A program made the position numbers and the translations under genes. From JANPEZ01 sp031423155 (lineage in GTDB: Bacteria > Actinomycetota > UBA4738 > HRBIN12), in contig JANPEZ010000058.1 of NCBI GenBank assembly GCA_031423155.1, forward strand, positions 1-47,234: a DNA stretch of 47,234 nt, read 5' to 3'. Shown in pieces: positions 40,839 through 47,234 of this stretch. The notes under the pieces were generated by a model, which saw nothing but the letters and a program-made list of their open reading frames with translations, searched no databases and was not told the DNA's origin. The stretch's first letter is position 1; every line of letters begins with the position of its first letter.

Positions 40839-41315
40839 ATGGCGGGCAAGACCTTCGACGACCTGGACCTTCAGATCATCGACGCCCTGGCCGAGGACGG
40901 CCGCCGGCCGTTCACGACGGTCGCCAAGGACCTCGGGATAGCCGAGGCGACCGTGCGGGCACGGGTGGCCAGGCTCCAGCGTATAGAAGCCATCCGGTTC
41001 GTCACGGACGTGAAGCCTCACGAACTCGGTCTGCTATTCGCGTACCTGGGACTGCGGATATCAGGCCCGGACGTGCCGCGCGCGATCGAGGCCATCTGCA
41101 AGATCCCCGAGGCCGTCTACGTCATCGAGTGCACCGGCAACTACGACGTCCTCGTCGAAGTGGTGGCCAAGGACGGCGATGACCTCCTCCGCCTCATGCA
41201 GCGAGAGATCCGCAAGGTTCCGGGTGTCTCGGAGGTCGACTCTTTCGTGGGCCTGAGGATCGCCAAGGGTACGTTCCGCCTGGATCTGGGGCGCGCGATC
41301 GAAGCCCGCGGATAG
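40839..41315 (+). CDS. Lrp/AsnC-family transcriptional regulator
   Basis: A 158-residue regulator. Residues 6-55 form the winged helix-turn-helix, DLDLQIIDALAEDGRRPFTT then VAKDLGIAEATVRARVARL. The remainder is the RAM ligand-binding domain with the TGNYDVLVEVVAKD motif. Members sense amino acids or related small molecules. ATG at 40839 is chosen; the frame upstream is antisense to the Rieske gene. It diverges from the Rieske oxygenase and precedes the second Mo-hydroxylase operon by 84 bases, so either may be its target. Confidence 0.93.
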   Translation: MAGKTFDDLDLQIIDALAEDGRRPFTTVAKDLGIAEATVRARVARLQRIEAIRFVTDVKPHELGLLFAYLGLRISGPDVPRAIEAICKIPEAVYVIECTGNYDVLVEVVAKDGDDLLRLMQREIRKVPGVSEVDSFVGLRIAKGTFRLDLGRAIEARG

Positions 41316-41357
41316 CCGCCTCACGAGAGTCCAGGTCTGGCCCCCCGACAGGCGGTA

Positions 41358-41363
41358 TATGAT
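41358..41363 (+). promoter_or_regulatory. Candidate -10 element of Mo-hydroxylase operon 2
   Basis: TATGAT within the AT-rich TATATGAT lies 36 bases before the GTG start. The matching -35 region (about 41335-41340, GTCTGG) is poor, so this is weak. Confidence 0.3.
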
Positions 41364-41399
41364 TCGGCGCCTCGTCAGCCCTGCCTGGGAAGGAGCGTC

Positions 41400-43676
41400 G
41401 TGACCGACACCGATACCGCATCTGCCCCGACTGCGTTCCTTCGACCCGACGGCAAGGAGAAGGTCACGGGCTCGGGCAGGTACACGGCCGATCTGACCCT
41501 CACTGGACAGACCTACGCGAAGTTCCGCTACGCCGACTATGCGCACGCGCGGATCCTGAGCATCGACACGACGAAGGCCAAGGCGCTGCCGGGCGTCGTC
41601 GCCGTGATCACCCAAGATGACCTGCCGGACGTTCGGTTCGGTGGGTTCGTGCAGGATCGCACCCTGTTCGCGAAGGACGTCGTTCGCTTCGAGGGCGAGA
41701 TCGTCGCGGGAGTAGCAGCTCTCACCCCGGAGATCGCGGCGCAGGCCGCAGCCATGATCGAGGTCGAGTACGAACCCCTACCCGTCGTCAGCGACTTCCT
41801 GGCCGCGATGGAGCCCGGCGCCACGCTGGTCCACCCGGACCTGGAGTCCTACGGCAAGGACGAGAACATCGTCGCGAGCGGCAACACGATGGCCTACCAC
41901 ACGATCGTGAAGGGCGATGCCGACGCGGCGATGGCCGGGGCCGACGTAGTGGTCAAGGGTCGCTACGTCTCGGACTCCTCGCAGGGAGTGCCGATCGAGC
42001 CGAGGGCCGTGCTCGCCCAGTGGCAGGGCGACCAGGTGACGATCTGGTCCTCGACCCAGGTGCCGTACGCGGCGCGCGCGGGTGTCGCGCAGACCCTCGA
42101 GGTCCCCGAGGCGAACGTACGTATCGTCGTACCTCTGCTCGGTGGTGGTTTCGGCGCGAAGTGCGACCTGCACTTCGAGGCCCAGGTGGCGGCGCTGGCC
42201 CGCGCCGCCAAGCGGCCGGTCAAGCTCGTCTTCAGCCGGCGCGAGGAGTTCGTGGCCATCGCGCAACGCCGCGAGGGCATCGTCATGGAGTTCGAGACCG
42301 GCGTGACGCGGGACGGCCGTCTCGTCTCGCGCAGATCCAAGCTGGTCCTCGACAAGGGGGCCTATTGCGGCGAGGGCGGGTTCCTCGGGCAGATGGCCGC
42401 GATGCACGCCTGCGGTCCGTATCAGATCGACAACATCTTCGTGGAGTCGCACCTGAACTACACGAACAACCAGCCCTCGGGCTCGGTGCGCGCGCCGACC
42501 GCCCCTCAGGTCTGCTGGGGTTTGGAGCAGCACATGGACGAGGTCGCGCGCGCGATCGACATGGACCCGGTCGAGCTGCGGCGCCGCACGTTGATCGAGG
42601 CCGGCGCCGAGGGCCCGACGCGCCAGATCTTCGAGGAGGTCGGCATCAAGCAGACCCTGGAGCGTGCGGTCGAGATGATCGGATACGGCCGCGACCTGCC
42701 CGACGACGAGGCCATCGGAGTCGCGGTCGGCTGGTGGCCTTGCATGCCGGCGCCCTCGGGCGCGTACGTGCACGTCAACGGCGACGGTAGCGGCACGATC
42801 GTCACCGGCGCCCAGGAGAACGGCAGCGGCGCCGTCATGGCGATGCCGATGTTCGTCGCGGAAGAACTCGGCATGAGGCCCGAGGACTTCACTCTTCTCT
42901 ATCAAGACACCGCGGCTGCGAACTGGGACATGGGTTCTTGCGGCTCGCAGACCACCTTCAACAGCGGCCGTGCGATCTTGGCCGCGGCCGCCGACGTACG
43001 CGAGCAGTTGCTCGACGCCGCCGCCCAGGAACTCGAGGTCGACCGGGAGGACCTCGAACTGGCGGAAGGCGCGGTGCGCGTGAAGGGTTCGCCCGAGCGC
43101 TCGGTGACGATCGCGGATCTAGCCGGAGCCGGAACGATCCACGGCAAGGGTTCTGGCGACGTGCCCGAGGTTCCTGCGGGCGACACCGGTGGCTGCGTCG
43201 GGCGGCTCGGCAACGAGACCTTCCTTACACCGCAGCTCATCACGCAGGCGGCCCACGTGAAGGTGGACCGGGCGACGGGCGTGGTCAGAGTCCTCAAGGT
43301 CGCCGCCGCCCACGACTCGGGGATGATCTTGAACCGGATGGGGGCCGACGGACAGGTTATCGGCGGCATCGTCATGGGCGTCGGTCTTGCGCTCAGCGAG
43401 GGCACGATGCTCGACGACCAAGGACACCAGCGCAATCCGGCTTTGCTCGACTACAAGCTCGTGACGTGCGCCGACGCGCCGCAGATCGAGGTGGACTGGA
43501 TCCAGATCCCCACCTCGGGCGCCGGACCGCGCGGCTCCAAGGGTGTGGGAGAGCCTCCGCAGGTGCCGACCGCCGCGGCGATCGCCAACGCGATCACGAA
43601 GGTGCTCGGGACACAGGTGAGGCAGTTGCCCATGACCCCCGAGCGGGTCTGGTCCGCCACACAGGCGGCCGAGTGA
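41400..43676 (+). CDS. Molybdenum hydroxylase large subunit (operon 2)
   Basis: A 758-residue molybdopterin subunit of the xanthine dehydrogenase/CO dehydrogenase superfamily. It has VTGSGRYTADL near residue 21, LGGGFGAKCDLHFE, and the active-site glutamate in GSKGVGEPPQVP close to the end. At the substrate-site position it reads GSVRAPTAPQ rather than the AFRGFGG of operon 1, closer to aldehyde- or azaheterocycle-oxidising relatives, so the two enzymes should differ in substrate. GTG at 41400 follows GGAAGGAG. Gene order here is Mo-FAD-FeS, the reverse of operon 1. Confidence 0.9.
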   Translation: MTDTDTASAPTAFLRPDGKEKVTGSGRYTADLTLTGQTYAKFRYADYAHARILSIDTTKAKALPGVVAVITQDDLPDVRFGGFVQDRTLFAKDVVRFEGEIVAGVAALTPEIAAQAAAMIEVEYEPLPVVSDFLAAMEPGATLVHPDLESYGKDENIVASGNTMAYHTIVKGDADAAMAGADVVVKGRYVSDSSQGVPIEPRAVLAQWQGDQVTIWSSTQVPYAARAGVAQTLEVPEANVRIVVPLLGGGFGAKCDLHFEAQVAALARAAKRPVKLVFSRREEFVAIAQRREGIVMEFETGVTRDGRLVSRRSKLVLDKGAYCGEGGFLGQMAAMHACGPYQIDNIFVESHLNYTNNQPSGSVRAPTAPQVCWGLEQHMDEVARAIDMDPVELRRRTLIEAGAEGPTRQIFEEVGIKQTLERAVEMIGYGRDLPDDEAIGVAVGWWPCMPAPSGAYVHVNGDGSGTIVTGAQENGSGAVMAMPMFVAEELGMRPEDFTLLYQDTAAANWDMGSCGSQTTFNSGRAILAAAADVREQLLDAAAQELEVDREDLELAEGAVRVKGSPERSVTIADLAGAGTIHGKGSGDVPEVPAGDTGGCVGRLGNETFLTPQLITQAAHVKVDRATGVVRVLKVAAAHDSGMILNRMGADGQVIGGIVMGVGLALSEGTMLDDQGHQRNPALLDYKLVTCADAPQIEVDWIQIPTSGAGPRGSKGVGEPPQVPTAAAIANAITKVLGTQVRQLPMTPERVWSATQAAE

Positions 43677-44569
43677 TGGCCTCCTTCACGTCGGCGACGT
43701 CGGTCGAAGAAGCGGTGGGCGCTATAGGCGCGGGTGCCAGGCCCGTCGCGGGCGGCACCGACCTTGTGGTGGGTTCCCGCCAGGGCAAGAAGCCGCTGCC
43801 CGATGCGCTGGTCGCGATCGATCGGATCGAAGCGTTGCGTGGGATCTCCGAGCAGGGCGGCGGACTTCGCCTAGGCGCTCTCGCGTCACACGAGGAGATC
43901 ACGGCGCACGCGACGATCCTCTCGATGTACACCGCCCTTGCCGACGCGTCTGCGATCGTCGGATCGCACGCTACCCGCGCCAACGGCACGATCGGTGGCA
44001 ACGTCATGAATGCCTCTCCCGCGATGGACACCGGCGGCGCGCTGCTCTGCTTCGGCGCCACCGTAACCCTGCGTGGAGCCGGTGGCGAGCGCGAAGTACC
44101 GATCGCAGACCTGTGGACCGGGCCGGGCGCAACCGTCGCCACTCCCGATGAGCTGCTGGTCTCGGTCGATCTTCCCGAGCCGGCCGCGGGAACCGGGTCG
44201 GCCTACGTCCGCCTTGAGTACCGGCGTCAGATGGAGATCGCGGTGGTCGGCGCGACGGCCGTCGTGACGGTGAACGAGGGTTCGGTCACCGATGCCCGCA
44301 TCGCCATCACTGCGTTGGCGCCGACGATCCACCGTGTGGCGGAAGCCGAGCAAGCTCTTACAGGCACCGACGGCGGTGACGCGGCAGTTGCCGCCGCGGC
44401 CCGAGCTGCCGCGGCAGGCTCAGCGCCGATCGGAGATGTCCGCGCCTCGGCCGACTACCGGCTCGCGATGGCCGAAGTCGTCGCGCGTCGCGCCATCGCC
44501 GGCGCGCTGGCTCGCGCCCGAGGCGAAACCATCCCCGTCCCTGCGAGCGATGCGCTCTACGGCGCCTGA
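43676..44569 (+). CDS. Molybdenum hydroxylase FAD-binding subunit (operon 2)
   Basis: A 297-residue FAD subunit. The FAD motifs are ARPVAGGTDLVVGSRQG near residue 21 and GTIGGNVMNASPAMDTG near residue 104, followed by the CoxM-type C-terminal domain. The start region reads GTGATGG: ATG at 43676 overlaps the large-subunit stop by one base, while GTG at 43673 would give a four-base GTGA overlap. Either way translation is coupled to the large subunit. Confidence 0.9.
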   Translation: MASFTSATSVEEAVGAIGAGARPVAGGTDLVVGSRQGKKPLPDALVAIDRIEALRGISEQGGGLRLGALASHEEITAHATILSMYTALADASAIVGSHATRANGTIGGNVMNASPAMDTGGALLCFGATVTLRGAGGEREVPIADLWTGPGATVATPDELLVSVDLPEPAAGTGSAYVRLEYRRQMEIAVVGATAVVTVNEGSVTDARIAITALAPTIHRVAEAEQALTGTDGGDAAVAAAARAAAAGSAPIGDVRASADYRLAMAEVVARRAIAGALARARGETIPVPASDALYGA

Positions 44570-44579
44570 GGAGATAAGC

Positions 44580-45044
44580 ATGAAGGTCGAAGCGACACTC
44601 AACGTCAATGGAACCGACTATCCGGTCGAGATAGACCCGCACCTGAGCCTGCTGCGGGCCGTGCGCGACGAGATCGGCCTGACCGGTTCGAAGGAAGGCT
44701 GCGACGACTCCGAGTGCGGCGCATGCATGATGATGCTCGACGGCAAGCCGGTGAACTCCTGCTCCTATCTGGCCCTGCAGGCGGAGGGACGCCAAGTCAC
44801 CACCGTCGAAGGACTCGCCGGCAACGAGGAGCTGGCGCCGCTGCAACGCGCGTTCCTCGAGTTCGGAGGCGTTCAGTGCGGGTTCTGCACACCGGGGATG
44901 CTGGTCTCCGCGTCCTCGCTGCTGAGCGCCAACCCCGATCCGAGCGAGGACCAGATCCGCATCGCGCTCGCCGGAAACCTCTGCCGCTGCACGGGCTACG
45001 ACAACATAGTGCGCGCGGTGCGAAGCGCAGCCTCAGCCGGCTGA
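44580..45044 (+). CDS. Molybdenum hydroxylase [2Fe-2S] subunit (operon 2)
   Basis: A 154-residue iron-sulfur subunit. Cluster one is bound by EGCDDSECGACMMM and the later NSC cysteine; cluster two by QCGFCTPGM and LCRCTGYDN. The GCDDSECGAC form, with Asp-Asp-Ser in place of the common Gly-rich loop, distinguishes it from operon 1. The ATG at 44580 is preceded by GAGGAGATAA, 10 bases after the FAD-subunit stop. It completes the enzyme; no maturation factor follows. Confidence 0.93.
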   Translation: MKVEATLNVNGTDYPVEIDPHLSLLRAVRDEIGLTGSKEGCDDSECGACMMMLDGKPVNSCSYLALQAEGRQVTTVEGLAGNEELAPLQRAFLEFGGVQCGFCTPGMLVSASSLLSANPDPSEDQIRIALAGNLCRCTGYDNIVRAVRSAASAG

Positions 45045-45092
45045 CGGACGCCGCCGGTCGCCGGGGCCGGCTCTCGGGGATATGGTGGCGAG

Positions 45093-47234
45093 ATGCGGCG
45101 AGATCTTCCCGAGGGCTCCATCACCTTCCTGTTCACAGATGTCGAAGGCTCCACCCGACTCCTACACGAGATGGGGGCTGACGCGTATGCGGAGGCACTG
45201 ACGGAGCACCGCCGTGTGCTCAGGGAGGCTTTCGAACGTCACGACGGCGTGGAGGTCGACACCCAGGGCGACGCCTTCTTCTTCGCCTTTCCCTCCCCGA
45301 GCGGCGCGCTCGAGGCCGCGCGGGCTGGCGCTCGCGACCTAAGGTCGGGCCCCATCCGGGTGCGTATCGGGATCCACACCGGGACGGCGGTTCGAACATC
45401 CGAGGGATACGTGGGTGCGGACGTCCATCGCGCCGCAAGGATCGCGGCCGCCGGCAGCGGAGGTCAGATACTGATCTCGAGGTCGACGGCGGGAGTCGTC
45501 GATGCCGAGCAGTTCCGGCTGGTGGATCTCGGCGATCACCGCTTCAAGGACCTGCTTGCCCCCGAGCGAGTCTTCCAGCTCGGCGAGGGTGACCATCCGC
45601 CTATCAGATCCCTGTACCGCGCGAACTTGCCGGTCCCGGCCACGCCCTTCGTCGGCCGCGCGGACGATCTGGAAACCGTAGCGGCCTTACTCCGAAGCCG
45701 AGACGTCAGCTTGCTCACTCTCACCGGCCCAGGAGGTACGGGGAAGACGCGCTTGGCCATCCAGGCGGCTGCAGAGGCGGCCGATTCCTTCCCGGATGGT
45801 GTGTGGTGGGTGCCGGTCGCCACTCTCTTCGACCGAGACCTCGTCCTTTCCAAGATCGCCACGGCGCTCGATATCGCGGAGGAGGTGCAAACCCCTCTGA
45901 TGGAGACTCTGGCGCGACAGCTCGGCGGGAAGAGAACACTCATCCTCGTAGACAATGCCGAGCATCTCTTGCCTGAGATCGCAAGGAACGTCGCCGGACT
46001 CTTGGCTATGGCAGAGGGCCCCACATTCCTGGTGACGAGTCGGGAGCGGCTGCATGTTGCCGCGGAGCAGGAGTACCCCGTCCCTGCGATGGACGACGAC
46101 GACGCCGTCGAGCTCTTCCTGGCAAGGGCGACGGCCAGCGGGGTCTCGGTTGACGACGGACCCCAGGTGCTAGCGATCTGCCGAAGCTTGGACAAACTCC
46201 CTCTTGCACTTCAGCTCGCAGCGCCCCGACTCAAGCTCTTCACTCCCGAGCAGCTCCTGGGACGTCTGTCTTCGCGTTTGGATCTGTTGAAGGGGGGGAA
46301 TGACGTGGATCCGCGGCAGGCCACTCTGCGCGCGACCATCGACTGGAGCTACGAGCTCCTGACACCGGAGGAACAGGCGGCGCTCGATCGCCTGTCCGTG
46401 TTCGTCGGAGGGTGCACGGTCACTGCGGCTGAAGCGGTTGCAGACGCCGGACCCGATGTTCTCCAGGGCCTGCTGGACAAGAGCATGTTGCAGCGACGGA
46501 ACGACGACGAGCCCCGGCTGTGGATGCTGAGCTCGATCCAAGGATTCGCCGCCGAGCAGCTCCAAGCTCGAGGCCAGGCCGAAGAGAGTCGACGTTCTCA
46601 CAGCCGATGGTGCAGGGAGCTGGCTGAGCGTTGTGATGCCGAAATACAGGCCGGCGAGCCGGAGGAACGAGTAGTAGCAGCGCTGGACCCGGAGATCGAC
46701 AACCTCAGGGCCGCCGTCGACTTCGGAATGCTTGTGGGCGATCTGGACCTCGTGCGGGCGATCACCGTCGCCCTTCCGATCTACTGGATCATGCGAGATC
46801 GACACGCGGAAGCCCGATCCTGGTTGGCGAAGGGATTGGCCGTTTCGGACGTCGAAGACCAGACGCGGATCCGACTCCTCTCGGCGTCGGCCGCTGCGGC
46901 GTATCGGCAGGGCGACCACCTAGCTGCGATCGCTGCTTCGGACGAAGCTTCGGACCTCGCCATGCGGTTGGGGGGCCTCACGGATAGGTTTCAAGATCTG
47001 AAGCTTCGAGCCGGTAGGGCGTGGGATTCGGGCGACCTTGATGAGGCGGAACAGCTCTATCGCCAGGCGCTGGTGGCCGCCACCGAGGTCGACAATGGCG
47101 TTGGCATCTCCTCCTGCCGGCTGAACCTGGCGGGTCTTGCGAACCAAGCCGGACGTCACGGAACGGCGGCCGAACTCTTGCACGAGAACCTGAGTTTCGT
47201 TCGAGAGCGTGGTCAATCCCGTTGCGAAGCGTAC
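45093..47234 (+). CDS. Cyclase-domain/ATPase/TPR regulator (3-prime end outside the window)
   Basis: At least 714 codons, open to the window edge. Residues 8-165 form a class III nucleotide cyclase domain: FLFTDVEGST with metal ligand D16, VDTQGDAFFFAF with D60 and GADVHRAARI. The purine-selecting lysine of true adenylate cyclases is Asp56 here and the usual Asn is His, so cyclase activity is doubtful. An STAND/NB-ARC-like ATPase follows, with Walker A GPGGTGKT (212-219) and Walker B LILVDN (283-288), then helical repeats of TPR type from about residue 520. Such proteins act as signal-dependent regulators, often transcriptional in actinobacteria. No DNA-binding domain is seen in the part present. 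ATG at 45093 is the first plausible start. Confidence 0.85.
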   Translation, partial: MRRDLPEGSITFLFTDVEGSTRLLHEMGADAYAEALTEHRRVLREAFERHDGVEVDTQGDAFFFAFPSPSGALEAARAGARDLRSGPIRVRIGIHTGTAVRTSEGYVGADVHRAARIAAAGSGGQILISRSTAGVVDAEQFRLVDLGDHRFKDLLAPERVFQLGEGDHPPIRSLYRANLPVPATPFVGRADDLETVAALLRSRDVSLLTLTGPGGTGKTRLAIQAAAEAADSFPDGVWWVPVATLFDRDLVLSKIATALDIAEEVQTPLMETLARQLGGKRTLILVDNAEHLLPEIARNVAGLLAMAEGPTFLVTSRERLHVAAEQEYPVPAMDDDDAVELFLARATASGVSVDDGPQVLAICRSLDKLPLALQLAAPRLKLFTPEQLLGRLSSRLDLLKGGNDVDPRQATLRATIDWSYELLTPEEQAALDRLSVFVGGCTVTAAEAVADAGPDVLQGLLDKSMLQRRNDDEPRLWMLSSIQGFAAEQLQARGQAEESRRSHSRWCRELAERCDAEIQAGEPEERVVAALDPEIDNLRAAVDFGMLVGDLDLVRAITVALPIYWIMRDRHAEARSWLAKGLAVSDVEDQTRIRLLSASAAAAYRQGDHLAAIAASDEASDLAMRLGGLTDRFQDLKLRAGRAWDSGDLDEAEQLYRQALVAATEVDNGVGISSCRLNLAGLANQAGRHGTAAELLHENLSFVRERGQSRCEAY

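Noticed and set aside
41778..42905. Long minus-strand open frame inside the operon 2 large subunit
   Set aside because: His/Arg/Asp-rich shadow without domains or a ribosome site.
1..47234. CRISPR array, prophage, insertion sequence, tRNA or rRNA genes
   Set aside because: No regularly spaced repeats, transposase or phage proteins, or tRNA-like or rRNA-like sequence noticed on reading both strands.

Overview
The window is high-GC chromosomal DNA from a bacterium, most likely an actinomycete relative (Actinomycetota; inferred, not proven). The basis is the GC-rich codon use, the many GTG starts, Tat and lipobox export signals, a cyclase-ATPase-TPR regulator of a type common in actinobacteria, and an alanine dehydrogenase whose catalytic residues fall at the numbering known from Mycobacterium. 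I see no rRNA, tRNA, CRISPR array, insertion sequence or phage gene. Coding is very dense: no gene-free stretch exceeds 300 bases. The longest gap is the 238-base divergent region 22558-22795, followed by 2431-2623 (193 bases).

Layout. 16-2430 (-): amino acid permease and DeoR regulator. 2624-3679 (+): secreted metallophosphoesterase. 3676-6593 (-): threonine synthase and dihydroxy-acid dehydratase. 6664-10921 (+): three tandem paralogous FAD amine-oxidase-like genes. 10903-13484 (-): amidase and metal-dependent amidohydrolase. 13554-14732 (+): acyl-CoA dehydrogenase. 14872-16512 (-): a membrane-anchored protein broken by an in-frame amber codon, then a lipoprotein. 16564-18790: Tat-exported phosphoesterase and a tail-to-tail toxin/antitoxin-like pair. 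18821-23422: ADP-forming acyl-CoA synthetase and PYROXD2-like flavoprotein, divergent from a TetR regulator. 23450-25332 (+): nucleoside hydrolase and ribokinase.

25329-45044 looks like a catabolic island. It holds two P450s with an unusual I-helix, a glutamate-1-semialdehyde-aminotransferase-like enzyme, two three-subunit molybdenum hydroxylases, an alanine dehydrogenase / class III transaminase / DUF6282 operon, an aldehyde dehydrogenase-IclR-SDR operon, a Rieske oxygenase and an Lrp regulator. A plausible reading is oxidation of an amine or N-heterocycle: hydroxylation by Mo enzymes, P450s and the Rieske enzyme, transamination onto pyruvate, recycling of alanine by alanine dehydrogenase, and oxidation of the aldehyde. 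The true substrate is not visible. The window ends inside a large cyclase/ATPase/TPR gene (45093 to the edge).

The strongest non-gene signal is a palindrome, TTCTC-N7-GAGAA, found almost identically (core TTCTCGCG-NN-ATGAGAA) in two divergent promoter regions 8.4 kb apart, with degenerate copies before the first Mo hydroxylase and possibly before the first P450. It suggests one regulator, perhaps the local IclR protein, ties these operons together. Other notable points are the amber-interrupted gene, shared CTAG stop codons at three convergent junctions, and repeated operator-like sites over two divergent promoters beside the TetR gene.
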